DNA of 64,000 nucleotides, taken from positions 1,426,001-1,490,000 of the forward strand of contig NZ_CP119677.1 in assembly GCF_029318685.1 (NCBI RefSeq), written 5' to 3'. The notes below the pieces were generated by a model. It had not been told where the DNA came from and did no database searches. It saw only the letters and a program-made list of their open reading frames with translations. The position numbers and the translations under genes are program-made. Of the stretch, positions 1 to 8,795 are shown piece by piece (the first letter of the stretch is position 1; each line of letters opens with the position of its first letter). Source of the stretch: Ruminiclostridium papyrosolvens DSM 2782 (GTDB taxonomy: Bacteria > Bacillota > Clostridia > Acetivibrionales > DSM-1351).

Positions 1-2
1 AA

Positions 3-587
3 TATAACCGTGAAGCAGCTAAGGAATTATGCCAGGCACTTAAGAAATATCCTAACCTTGTTTTTGAGGGCCATTCCACCGATTATCAGACTCGAACAGG
101 ACTCAGAGAAATGGTTGAGGACGGAATAGCTATTTTAAAGGTAGGCCCTGCATTAACTTTTGCATTGAGAGAGGGACTGTTTGCTCTTAGCTTGATTGAA
201 GAAGAAATGTTCAGATACAATCCTGATATTCATCTATCAAACCTTGTTAATGCATTTGATGAGGCTATGCTTCAAAATCCCGATAATTGGAGGAAGCATT
301 ACCATGGCAATGGAGAGAAGCTCAGGTTTGCCAGAAAATACAGTTTCTCTGACAGATGCAGATACTATCTGCCCGATCCTAATGTACAGAAATCAATTGA
401 GAGGATGTTACAAAACCTTAATACGGCAACAATACCACTATCCTTATTAAGTGAATACTTGCCTATTCAATACAGTAAAGTCAGAAATGGCAAACTATCC
501 AACGATCCTATAAGTCTATTAAAAGACAGAGTTGTAAACTGTATTGATGACTATTTATATGCTACAGAAGCAAAATGTTTTGTTTAA
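3..587 (+). CDS. GatZ/KbaZ-family tagatose-bisphosphate aldolase subunit-like protein (3' part)
   Basis: The frame is already open at the window edge, so the N-terminus lies upstream; 194 residues are visible. The segment holds EGHSTDYQT and LKVGPALTFALREG, which I recognise from the GatZ/KbaZ family (TIM-barrel proteins called the non-catalytic subunit of class II D-tagatose-1,6-bisphosphate aldolase). Some relatives have been reported as sugar C4-epimerases, so aldolase function is not certain. It is followed by an aldo/keto reductase and a sugar mutarotase, which supports a role in hexose or galactose-type sugar conversion. The family is clear; the substrate is not. Confidence 0.8.
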   Translation, partial: YNREAAKELCQALKKYPNLVFEGHSTDYQTRTGLREMVEDGIAILKVGPALTFALREGLFALSLIEEEMFRYNPDIHLSNLVNAFDEAMLQNPDNWRKHYHGNGEKLRFARKYSFSDRCRYYLPDPNVQKSIERMLQNLNTATIPLSLLSEYLPIQYSKVRNGKLSNDPISLLKDRVVNCIDDYLYATEAKCFV

Positions 588-666
588 AAACAGTTTTTAT
601 ACCCGAAATATGAGAATTGCCGAATTATTAAGATAAATAATATAAAATAAAAAGGAGATGTATTTT

Positions 667-1680
667 ATGAGTAATGATATTATAAATCCAAGTTTAGTGC
701 CTCAGAGAGTATTACGTGGAGGAGACAAGATGCCCGGTATTGGTATGGGCACTTTTGGTTCAGACAGATTCTCTGCCGAAGACATTGCAGCTGCCGTAAA
801 AGGTGCCGCTGAGGTGGGTTTCAGATTGTTTGACTGTGCATCAGTTTATGGAAATGAACATTTAATCGGAGATGTTTTTCAAGATATTATGAAGTCAGGT
901 ATAAGCAGGGAAGAACTTTTTATTACTTCTAAGGTTTGGAATGATATGCATGGAAAAGGGGATGTTTTACTATCCTGTGCAAAAACCTTAAAGGATTTAA
1001 AACTTGACTACATAGACTTATATTTTGTACACTGGCCTTTCAGAAACTTCCATCCAAAGGGAGCTGCCCCTGATTACCATAATAAGGATGCAAGACCATT
1101 CTCAATTGAACAGTATATGGAAACATGGTACCAGATGGAAAGGTTACAGAAAGCAGGTTATGTTAAACATATAGGAGCATCAAATATGACTGTACCTAAA
1201 TTAAAGGAATTGATTAAGTACTGTACAATCATGCCTTCAGCTATTGAAATGGAGCTTCATCCATGCTTCCAACAGCCTGAGCAATTCAAATTTGTTCTCG
1301 AACATGGCATACAGCCGATTGGATTTTGCCCTATAGGTTCTCCAACCAGACCGGATCGTGATAAAACTTCTGAGGATTATGTTGATATTCAGGAACCTGT
1401 AATTGTTGAGATAGCTAAAGCGCACAATGTTCATCCTGCTGTTATTTGTATCAAATGGGCTGTACAGAGAGGCCAGACTCCAATCCCATTCTCAATTTTT
1501 AGAAACGAATATGCAAGTAATCTTCGTTGTGCAGTTGAAGATCCATTAACTGAAGAAGAAATGAAAAAAATTGAAAGTGTTGATAAAAACTGTAGATTAA
1601 TAAAAGGACAAGTATTCCTCTGGGATGGAGCAAAGGATTGGACGGATTTATGGGATTTGAACGGAGAAATAACAAAATAA
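667..1680 (+). CDS. Aldo/keto reductase
   Basis: NAD(P)H-dependent oxidoreductase of the AKR fold, 337 residues from this start. Visible family marks are GIGMGTFGSD near the N-terminus, DCASVYGNE with the catalytic Tyr, a Lys in FITSKVWND, and LDYIDLYFVHWPF with the His. The C-terminal PFSIFRNEY segment stands where the cofactor phosphate loop is normally found. An in-frame ATG at 658 directly abuts the AGGAG at 653-657, so the ATG at 667 (9 nt spacing) is preferred. It lies between a GatZ-type gene and a mutarotase, so reduction or oxidation of a hexose or its polyol is a reasonable inference; the substrate cannot be read. Confidence 0.9.
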   Translation: MSNDIINPSLVPQRVLRGGDKMPGIGMGTFGSDRFSAEDIAAAVKGAAEVGFRLFDCASVYGNEHLIGDVFQDIMKSGISREELFITSKVWNDMHGKGDVLLSCAKTLKDLKLDYIDLYFVHWPFRNFHPKGAAPDYHNKDARPFSIEQYMETWYQMERLQKAGYVKHIGASNMTVPKLKELIKYCTIMPSAIEMELHPCFQQPEQFKFVLEHGIQPIGFCPIGSPTRPDRDKTSEDYVDIQEPVIVEIAKAHNVHPAVICIKWAVQRGQTPIPFSIFRNEYASNLRCAVEDPLTEEEMKKIESVDKNCRLIKGQVFLWDGAKDWTDLWDLNGEITK

Positions 1681-1711
1681 CTACGACGTTAAATACGGAT
1701 TTGGAGGTTTT

Positions 1712-2146
1712 ATGTTAAAAGGAATTCCTTCTATTTTAACCCCTGAACTACTCAAGACACTTATGGAGATGGGGCATAGTGATGAAATAGTAATAGCAGA
1801 TGGAAATTTCCCGTCAGGTACCTTTGGGAAAAAGGTGATTAGGCTGGATGGACATGGAGTACCAGAGGTGTTGGATGCAATACTAAAGTTCTTCCCCCTT
1901 GATCCTTATGTTGAAAAGCCTGTGGCATTAATGGAAGTAGTACCCGGAGATGCTGTAGAAACACCAATATGGGAAGTTTATAAAGAAATAATTAACAAAC
2001 ACGAACCCATAAACAATAAAATAGGTAATATTGAAAGATTTGCTTTCTATGAAAGGGCAAAAAGTGCGTATGCAGTAATTGCAACAAGTGAAGCAGCACT
2101 CTATGCAAATATTATTTTAAAAAAAGGTGTAGTAATAGAGAAGTAA
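1712..2146 (+). CDS. RbsD/FucU-family sugar mutarotase
   Basis: 144 residues, the usual size for RbsD/FucU proteins, which speed interconversion of sugar anomers. Family marks are MLKGIPSILTPELLKTL, GHSDEIVIADGNFPS with the conserved His and Asp, and a C-terminal YANIILKKGV segment. The pattern is closer to FucU (fucose mutarotase) than to RbsD. The start follows TTTGGAGG with good spacing. It is downstream of the reductase with 31 nt between them and probably in the same operon. The natural sugar is unknown; the neighbourhood favours galactose- or fucose-like sugars. Confidence 0.88.
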   Translation: MLKGIPSILTPELLKTLMEMGHSDEIVIADGNFPSGTFGKKVIRLDGHGVPEVLDAILKFFPLDPYVEKPVALMEVVPGDAVETPIWEVYKEIINKHEPINNKIGNIERFAFYERAKSAYAVIATSEAALYANIILKKGVVIEK

Positions 2147-2156
2147 TAATACAAAT

Positions 2157-2194
2157 AGTACCACATTATGTCTATACAGAGATAATGTGGTACT
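2157..2194 (+). other. Perfect 13-bp inverted repeat between mutarotase and MFS genes
   Basis: AGTACCACATTAT (2157-2169) is exactly repeated in reverse complement at 2182-2194 with a 12-nt loop. No T-run follows, so it does not look like a simple intrinsic terminator. It ends about 50 nt before the chosen GTG start of the MFS gene. It may be an mRNA-stabilising or attenuating stem-loop, or a protein-binding site. Confidence 0.7.
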
Positions 2195-2246
2195 AAGACT
2201 ATCAATGATGGCAGTTGAACCTAATGGATGGAAACTGGAGGTTAAT

Positions 2247-3572
2247 GTGGAGTTATTAGCGCACATTAAAAAAGTATATTTTAATAAAGACAACCTTAGT
2301 GATGCCGATATGCAAATATCCAGAAAAATATCTGTTTTTGAAGGGTGTACTGCCAGAAGCATACTTACTTTGACAAGCGGTGCGTTTTTGGTGGGTTTTG
2401 CAAAATTTCTTGGTGCAAGTAATCAGATTTCAGGAATTATTTCTGCAATACCGGTATTAGCAGGGATAGTAATGGCATTCTCACCGATAGTTTTTGAAAA
2501 AATGGAAAACAGAAAGTTTATTACATGTTTGTTTTGCTTTATCGGCAGACTTTTACTGGGCATGATGATTATAATACCGTTTATAAAAGTATCCCGTGTA
2601 TTTCAGCTCTCTATATTGATTTCAGTATTTTTTATTGCTAATTTACTCTTAGCTTTTACGTCACCTGCTTCGCAAACCTGGATTCTGGACATAACCCCTG
2701 AGAAAATAAGAGGGGTCTATTTTGGACGAAGGGAATCAATTGTATTGGGTACAGTCACAATTATTACTCTTGTAATGGGACAAGTACTTGATAGGTATGA
2801 AAAACGTGGAGATATGTTAATCGGATTTGCTATACTATACATATTTGTAATCTTTTCTGCAATAGCTAATTTTATTATGTTTTCAAATATTAAAGAACCT
2901 TGCAATAAGTTAGCAAAAAATAAAGTATCATTTAAAAACATATTTAAAATACCTTTAAAAAATAATGTTTATATGATAGTCGTTTTACTGATGGCATTAT
3001 GGAATATAGGTTTTCAGCTTGCAGCTCCATTTACCTCTGTTTATATGGTTTCACATTTGAAGCTGGGGTATAGCTTGATAACAATAATGACTGTGCTTGC
3101 GTCATTTACAAGTGTACTCTCGGTAAGATTGTGGGGAAGACTGGCAGATAAAAAATCTTGGTTATACTTAATAAAATTGATGGTTGTTATTCAGATTCTA
3201 TGCTTTTTTATATGGTTTTTTATCAATAGAAATACACTGTTTTTGTTACCAATAGCTCATATATTAAGCGGGGCAGCCATAGCCGGAATAAATATTTCCA
3301 TAAACAATATTCAATATAGTTTTTCACCGAAAGAAAGTAAGACTATATACATGGGCTTTTCTTCCGCAGTTAACGGAATATTTGGGTTTTGCGGCACTTT
3401 GGCAGGAGCATATTTTGTTAAGGATGCAGATTCTTTATATTTTAAAGTTGCTGGTTTTACTATTGAAAATATGCAAATGATATTTCTCACAGCCGGAGTA
3501 GTACTAACGGGATGTTTAATTGTAATTCGAATACTAAAGAAGTATGAAGACTATGCAACTATTCAAGCATAA
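2247..3572 (+). CDS. MFS transporter
   Basis: Integral membrane protein of 441 residues with about 12 hydrophobic segments, beginning with a cytoplasmic stretch of about 45 residues. The charged loop GVYFGRRESIVLG in the first half resembles the conserved cytoplasmic loop of many MFS carriers. The longest frame starts at 2187, but GGAGG at 2237-2241 sits 5 nt before an in-frame GTG at 2247, so GTG is chosen. It follows the FucU-like gene and precedes a two-component system, so sugar uptake or efflux is likely. The transported compound cannot be inferred from sequence. Confidence 0.85.
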   Translation: MELLAHIKKVYFNKDNLSDADMQISRKISVFEGCTARSILTLTSGAFLVGFAKFLGASNQISGIISAIPVLAGIVMAFSPIVFEKMENRKFITCLFCFIGRLLLGMMIIIPFIKVSRVFQLSILISVFFIANLLLAFTSPASQTWILDITPEKIRGVYFGRRESIVLGTVTIITLVMGQVLDRYEKRGDMLIGFAILYIFVIFSAIANFIMFSNIKEPCNKLAKNKVSFKNIFKIPLKNNVYMIVVLLMALWNIGFQLAAPFTSVYMVSHLKLGYSLITIMTVLASFTSVLSVRLWGRLADKKSWLYLIKLMVVIQILCFFIWFFINRNTLFLLPIAHILSGAAIAGINISINNIQYSFSPKESKTIYMGFSSAVNGIFGFCGTLAGAYFVKDADSLYFKVAGFTIENMQMIFLTAGVVLTGCLIVIRILKKYEDYATIQA

Positions 3573-3587
3573 GTTTTTGTTTACGGT

Positions 3588-3624
3588 GTAACATACAAAA
3601 TAAATAAAATTATGTTACCTTTTT
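3588..3624 (+). terminator. Possible intrinsic terminator after MFS gene
   Basis: GTAACATA (3588-3595) pairs with TATGTTAC (3611-3618), and a CTTTTT run follows. The stem is only 8 bp and AT-rich with a 15-nt loop, so it is a weak candidate. Confidence 0.45.
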
Positions 3625-3683
3625 ATGTTGACAGTGATATACTTATATAAAAATATCAAAATAAATTGACAGGGTTTAAAAAA

Positions 3684-5486
3684 ATGAGAAAAAAATACTT
3701 TAATCATTTAATAACATTGCTCAAGGATATTTCAATAAAAAATAAGATTTTTATTTTTTACATAATAATATTAGGAATTTCCCTAAGTATTTTTACTTTG
3801 CTTACTATCAGTATATCCAATAAGGCAATAACCGAAAAAGCCAAGAAAAATGCTGAACGTGAGCTGACGCTTATTGATAAGAATCTCATGAACCTCACCA
3901 GAAATTTCGAGGACTATGTAAGAATATTATCTACAGAAAACAGATTGCAAAATCAGCTTGAATTTGTAAGAAGTAATAGCTTGAATTCAATTGAAAATAT
4001 AGATGTTGAAAAAACATTAAAAGAAGTAATCAGTAATATCGTAGAACCTAATACCAAGATGGTTGCTGCAAGTATCATGTCTTCAAAAAACATACTCTTT
4101 GACATAGGTTATGCAGATAAGTCAAGCGTATATTCCCAATTCAATAACCCTATGATTAACAAGGTGATTGAAACAAAAAGACCTGTTTGGACAAATCTGT
4201 TTAAATTAAAGTATCGTTATGGTTCTGATGAAAATGTTTTTGCGATTGCAAAATCTATTATCGGAAGAAATACAGGAAGCAGGCTGGGAATAGCAATACT
4301 TTATATTAAGGAAACTGATATTGCTTCAATATATTTAGATAATATATTAAATGAAAGTGATAAGTTTTTTATACTGGACAGTAAAAATAACATTATATCA
4401 ACTCAGGATAAATGTGATTTATATCAAAAATTTGATGAAAATAAATATTTGGGTAGATATAAACTCAATAAATTATCGAATAATGGTAGTCTTGTATCAA
4501 ATATAGATGGTAGACAAGTATTGGTGACCTTACATAAATTTGATAAGCTTGACTGGAAGATTATCAGTACCACTCCCATGGATGAAATAACCAGCGAGAA
4601 TAAAGGAATAACAAGACTCATTATTATTATCGGCGTTGCATGCTTGGTGTTTGCTTTTGTAGCATCATATCTGTTGTCTTACACAATATCCAAGCCTATT
4701 TTAAAGTTGGTTAAAATTATGAAGGAAATAAAACAGGGAAATTTAGGACTGAGAGCTGATTTTAATGCTAATGATGAGATTGGAATGCTGGGAGACGGTT
4801 TTAACAGTCTAATGGATAGAATTAATAAACTATTGGAGCAAATTTACACTGAACAAAGGTTAAAGCGTGAAAGTGAATTCAGGCTTCTGCAATCGCAGAT
4901 TAAGCCACATTTTCTTTATAATACCATTGAAACAATTATCTCATTTATAAAACTTGATTTAAAGGAAAATGCCATAATGTCAGCAAAGTATCTTGCCGGA
5001 TTTTATAGAATTTCACTAAGTAAAGGCAATGACATTATAACAATAAATGATGAAATGCTTCTTATAAATAACTATTTATCCATACAAAAGTTAAGGTACG
5101 TAGAATATATGGATTATCAATTGCAATTTGATGAGGAAATATTAAGATATCAAATACCAAAGTTAACTTTACAGCCCCTTGTAGAGAATTCCATTTACCA
5201 TGGCTTGAAGCAGAAAGAGGACAAAGGCACACTGGTGATTAAAGGGTATAAGTATAAGGATTGTATTAATATTGATGTTTATGATGATGGAATAGGAATG
5301 ACTCAGGACAAAATTGAGAGTATACTTCGTGGTTCGTCAGAAAATAATAAGTCACCAGATTTTGGAGTTAGTAGCGTGGATTCAAGATTAAAGTTATTAT
5401 ATGGAAAGGAATACGGATTAAAGATAGAAAGCTTAGTTGGACAATACACCAAAGTCACTGTCAGACTGCCGGCTACAGAATTGTAA
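3684..5486 (+). CDS. YesM-type sensor histidine kinase
   Basis: Membrane sensor of 600 residues. A transmembrane segment near residues 20-45 is followed by a large extracellular domain (about 45-310), a second transmembrane segment (about 313-335), a HAMP region, and a His_kinase/HATPase_c module. The phospho-acceptor is His409 in QIKPHFLYNTIE, typical of the LytS/YesM group. LQPLVENSIYHG is the N box and DDGIGM the G1 box. The ATG at 3684 is preferred over an upstream TTG because AGGG lies 9 nt before it. It is 14 nt upstream of its AraC-type regulator and next to a sugar ABC importer, so it probably senses an extracellular sugar or binding-protein complex. Confidence 0.92.
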   Translation: MRKKYFNHLITLLKDISIKNKIFIFYIIILGISLSIFTLLTISISNKAITEKAKKNAERELTLIDKNLMNLTRNFEDYVRILSTENRLQNQLEFVRSNSLNSIENIDVEKTLKEVISNIVEPNTKMVAASIMSSKNILFDIGYADKSSVYSQFNNPMINKVIETKRPVWTNLFKLKYRYGSDENVFAIAKSIIGRNTGSRLGIAILYIKETDIASIYLDNILNESDKFFILDSKNNIISTQDKCDLYQKFDENKYLGRYKLNKLSNNGSLVSNIDGRQVLVTLHKFDKLDWKIISTTPMDEITSENKGITRLIIIIGVACLVFAFVASYLLSYTISKPILKLVKIMKEIKQGNLGLRADFNANDEIGMLGDGFNSLMDRINKLLEQIYTEQRLKRESEFRLLQSQIKPHFLYNTIETIISFIKLDLKENAIMSAKYLAGFYRISLSKGNDIITINDEMLLINNYLSIQKLRYVEYMDYQLQFDEEILRYQIPKLTLQPLVENSIYHGLKQKEDKGTLVIKGYKYKDCINIDVYDDGIGMTQDKIESILRGSSENNKSPDFGVSSVDSRLKLLYGKEYGLKIESLVGQYTKVTVRLPATEL

Positions 5487-5500
5487 AGGAGTTAATGAAT

Positions 5501-7123
5501 ATGCTCAAGGTTATGATTGTAGATGATGAGTTTTATTTTAGAGAGGCACTAAAAATATCACTGTTATGGGGCAAACTAGGATTTGAAATATGCGGTGAAG
5601 CGAAAAACGGAAAAGAAGCTCTGCAGAAAATAGAGGAGTTGAATCCCGATATAACCATTGTAGACATAAATATGCCAATAATGGATGGTTTGGAGTTTGC
5701 CCAAAAAGTAAAGGAAAAAGAGATTAAGACTAAAATTCTAATTTTAACCGGACATAGCGAATTTAGTTATGCTAAACAAGCAGTTTCATTAGGAGTATGC
5801 AACTATATACTGAAACCGGTAAATGAAGATGAACTGACAAATTGTTTATGTGAAATGAAAGCAGATATAGAAAAGGAAGCAAATATTAAAGTTGAGGTAG
5901 AAAAGTTAAAGGAACAGGTTAAAGAAAACATTCCATTACTTAAAGAAAAATTTTTAAATGACTTAGTACAAGGAAACTCAGTAATAAAGTCAGAGGAAGT
6001 TTTCAAAAAGATAAAATATCTCAAAATGAATATGCTTTCCGAATATTATCAAGTAGCGGTAATTGAAATTGACTATGATGAAAAACGGGAATGGACTGAT
6101 GACGAAAAGCAGCTTTGGATATTTGCCATAAAAAATATTACAGAAGAAATACTACAGGAGCATTTTGAATTAGAAATGTGCTACGATAGTAATGATCGAC
6201 TATGTGTTATATTGTGTTTAAACGGAGATGAAGACGACTCTTTAATAGAACATAAGTTTGAGAAAATCAGGATAGTAGTTGACAGATATTTTAATTTCTC
6301 CATTTCAATAGGTATTGGTAATAGAAAACGTGATATATTTGATGTTGCCAGTTCATATAAAGAAGCTATTATCGCTTTAAAAAATAAGCTTACCGTTGGC
6401 AGAAATAAAGTAATACTATATAGTTTAGTCGATGATTTGGAGCTAAAGCTGAATTTATTCACTGCTGAACACAGAAGCCAGTTGTTATTAAGTATGCGGA
6501 CTGGAAATAGTGAAGAAATCAAAATCATGCTGACGAATATATTCAAAGATGTTCGGGGTAAGAATATTCACTATGAAATACTGCTTGTAGTTTGTGTTGA
6601 AATTGTGTCTGTATGTATGGAAATAATTGCTGAAATGGGCATTAGTTTTAAAGATATTTATCCTAAAAACGAGTTAAATGTACTTGAAGAAATTCAGTTA
6701 AAACAGTCTATAGATGAAATGGAAGCTTGGATAAATGGGATATTCACAGATGCTGTTGAATATATCAAAAGGAACAAGAATACCAAAGCATCACAGCTGA
6801 TTGAAAAAGTCAAAAAATATATTTTGGATAACTATCATGATGACGAGCTTGATATTAATAAAATGGCAAAAAGTCTTTTTGTAAATTACGGGCATCTTTG
6901 TTTTATATTCAAAAGAGAAACAGGTATTACAATAAATGAGTATCTTACCAAATTCAGAATTAAGAAAGCTAAAGAACTTATTGACAGCGGAAATCAACTG
7001 GTTGTAGGTGTGGCAAAAAAGGTTGGTTATGCTGATGCTAACTACTTTGGAAAGTGTTTTAAGAAATATTACGGGCTTGCTCCCAGTAAATACATAGAAA
7101 ATGTGAGTCATAAGAAAGATTAA
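5501..7123 (+). CDS. YesN-type response regulator with AraC DNA-binding domain
   Basis: Response regulator of 540 residues. The receiver domain (about 1-120) has the acidic pair Asp8/Asp9, the phospho-acceptor Asp55 in TIVDINMP, and the Lys in ILKPVN. A long middle region follows, and the last 100 residues form an AraC-type double helix-turn-helix ending in GYADANYFGKCFKKYYG. Two ATGs are possible (5495 and 5501); AAGGAG gives 9-nt spacing to 5501. Paired with the upstream YesM-like kinase, it most likely activates the sugar transport and glycosidase genes downstream. Confidence 0.92.
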   Translation: MLKVMIVDDEFYFREALKISLLWGKLGFEICGEAKNGKEALQKIEELNPDITIVDINMPIMDGLEFAQKVKEKEIKTKILILTGHSEFSYAKQAVSLGVCNYILKPVNEDELTNCLCEMKADIEKEANIKVEVEKLKEQVKENIPLLKEKFLNDLVQGNSVIKSEEVFKKIKYLKMNMLSEYYQVAVIEIDYDEKREWTDDEKQLWIFAIKNITEEILQEHFELEMCYDSNDRLCVILCLNGDEDDSLIEHKFEKIRIVVDRYFNFSISIGIGNRKRDIFDVASSYKEAIIALKNKLTVGRNKVILYSLVDDLELKLNLFTAEHRSQLLLSMRTGNSEEIKIMLTNIFKDVRGKNIHYEILLVVCVEIVSVCMEIIAEMGISFKDIYPKNELNVLEEIQLKQSIDEMEAWINGIFTDAVEYIKRNKNTKASQLIEKVKKYILDNYHDDELDINKMAKSLFVNYGHLCFIFKRETGITINEYLTKFRIKKAKELIDSGNQLVVGVAKKVGYADANYFGKCFKKYYGLAPSKYIENVSHKKD

Positions 7124-7142
7124 AAAGAATAGTTAAAAGTAA

Positions 7143-7187
7143 AAATAGCGATTAAAAATCAATCAAATTTTTAATCGCTATTTCTTA
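7143..7187 (+). terminator. Intrinsic terminator after two-component operon
   Basis: A perfect 17-bp stem (7143-7159 with 7167-7183) has a 7-nt loop and runs into TTTCTT. It ends the sensor/regulator transcript and separates it from the ABC importer. Confidence 0.9.
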
Positions 7188-7306
7188 TCCATCCAGGTTT
7201 AGTCTATTTGAACATTGGTAATTTAACAGTTAAATTTCCTTATTGCCATAAAATTTTCTCTTCAATGGAGGGATGAAAATATATATCATTTAAACATAAT
7301 ACACAA

Positions 7307-7318
7307 TCTTTCGAAAGA
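7307..7318. promoter_or_regulatory. 12-bp palindrome upstream of sugar-binding-protein gene
   Basis: TCTTTCGAAAGA is a perfect palindrome 41 nt before the binding-protein start. It could be an operator or a small hairpin in the leader. No confident -35/-10 pair was found nearby, so the role is open. Confidence 0.35.
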
Positions 7319-7359
7319 GATATGTAAATCAATACAAAAAGTTTTTAGGAGGTAGTAAT

Positions 7360-8709
7360 ATGATTAAATTGAAAAAAGTTGCAGTATTTGCTCTTTCAGC
7401 GGCAATGGTTACTTCATTGGCAGCTTGCGGAGGCGGAAATACAGCATCAGACAGTTCAGTATCATCTTCAACAGCATCAACTTCAAAAGCATCTGTTCAA
7501 TCAGGTGAAAAGGTTAAGCTGAAATTCCTCTCTTTAAGTGCTGATGATAACAGAAACAAAATCAGAGAAAATTACATAAAAACAAATATCGCAAAAGAAA
7601 TGCCAAATGTAGAAGTTGAATACGATTTGGGCGGCGGTGGAGATGATTACGCCAATAAGTTAAAAGCTTATAACGCTTCAGGAGATATGCCGGATGTATG
7701 GTTCTCCGAGCAGAATCTTTCATCTGTAGTAATTTCAGCAGGAAATGCATTGGACTTAGCATCATATGTCAAAAATACCGGCTTCGATAAGAAATTTGCT
7801 ATGAAAGAAGTTATAACACCGGATGCAGATGGTAAGTTATATTGTGTACAATCCGGTTCAGATCAGTACTTTACTCCAAGATTGTGGTACCACAAGGATA
7901 TTTTTACAAAGAATAATCTTCAGGTACCAAAGACTTTTGATGAATTGGTTAAAGTTTGTGAGACTTTGAAGTCAAAAGGAATTACGCCTATTTCTATAGT
8001 TGGTAAGGGTGGATGGACTCCTAATCTTCACATGCTTCAGACTATGATAATGGCTGAAGATCCACAGGTTGCAGTTGATCTGGCAAATAATAAGACCGAT
8101 TTCAGCAATCCTGTTGTTAAAAATGCATTGGGAAGAATTCAGAAACTTGTAAAAGCCGGTGCATTTGCTCAGGGTGTTACAAATATAGATTATGGTCCTG
8201 CAGTTGAAATGTATACTTCAAACAAAGCGGCTATGCTGGCTATGTTTACATGGGAACTTCCAAATCTTGAGAAAGCTAGTCCTGATACTGACTTTATGGT
8301 ATGGCCTGCAGCAAAAGACGGAGTTGATGCAAATGCATCTATCCAATTCTGGGGTGCACCATTAAGCGGATATTTAGTAGCGGCTAAAACAAAGAATCCT
8401 GAAGTGGCTGCTCAGTTCGCAATGTTCTGTGCAACTCAGGACGCTCTGTTCTATAATACTGATAATAAGGCTCCAACAGCACTTGAGACTGGTGTTAAAA
8501 TTGAAGGTATGTCAGAATTGGCAAAGAAGAACCTTGATCAATTCAATAATGCTAAGTTAAAGATACCTTCATTATGGTCGGCAATATACAGTACAAAGAT
8601 GTCGGCAGAAATAACCACTCTTGACAGCAACCTTCTTACAGGTGATTATTCACCGGATGAATTTATTAAAGCTATCAATCCTATATGGGCTAAAAACTTT
8701 AGTAAATAA
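7360..8709 (+). CDS. Sugar ABC transporter substrate-binding lipoprotein
   Basis: Extracytoplasmic solute-binding protein of family 1 type, 449 residues. The N-terminus is a lipoprotein signal ending in the lipobox LAAC (Cys near residue 23), then a Ser/Thr/Ala-rich linker of about 30 residues and the binding fold. FDELVKVCETLKSKGITPI is typical of oligosaccharide-binding proteins. AGGAGG precedes the ATG with normal spacing. Two permease genes follow and an alpha-galactosidase is third, so alpha-galactosides such as melibiose or raffinose-type sugars are likely ligands; this is an inference from context. Confidence 0.92.
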   Translation: MIKLKKVAVFALSAAMVTSLAACGGGNTASDSSVSSSTASTSKASVQSGEKVKLKFLSLSADDNRNKIRENYIKTNIAKEMPNVEVEYDLGGGGDDYANKLKAYNASGDMPDVWFSEQNLSSVVISAGNALDLASYVKNTGFDKKFAMKEVITPDADGKLYCVQSGSDQYFTPRLWYHKDIFTKNNLQVPKTFDELVKVCETLKSKGITPISIVGKGGWTPNLHMLQTMIMAEDPQVAVDLANNKTDFSNPVVKNALGRIQKLVKAGAFAQGVTNIDYGPAVEMYTSNKAAMLAMFTWELPNLEKASPDTDFMVWPAAKDGVDANASIQFWGAPLSGYLVAAKTKNPEVAAQFAMFCATQDALFYNTDNKAPTALETGVKIEGMSELAKKNLDQFNNAKLKIPSLWSAIYSTKMSAEITTLDSNLLTGDYSPDEFIKAINPIWAKNFSK

Positions 8710-8739
8710 ATCTGGTAGAAATGAATGGTTAAACAATAC

Positions 8740-8776
8740 ATATCCCTATATGAAATTCAACTTCATATAGGGATAT
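8740..8776 (+). other. Strong stem-loop between binding-protein and permease genes
   Basis: A perfect 15-bp inverted repeat (8740-8754 with 8762-8776) with a 7-nt loop is followed by only TATT, not a long T-run. Stem-loops at this place in importer operons commonly protect the binding-protein mRNA or partly terminate transcription, so that the binding protein is made in excess over the permeases. Confidence 0.8.
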
Positions 8777-8795
8777 TATTAAATAAGGTGATAAT

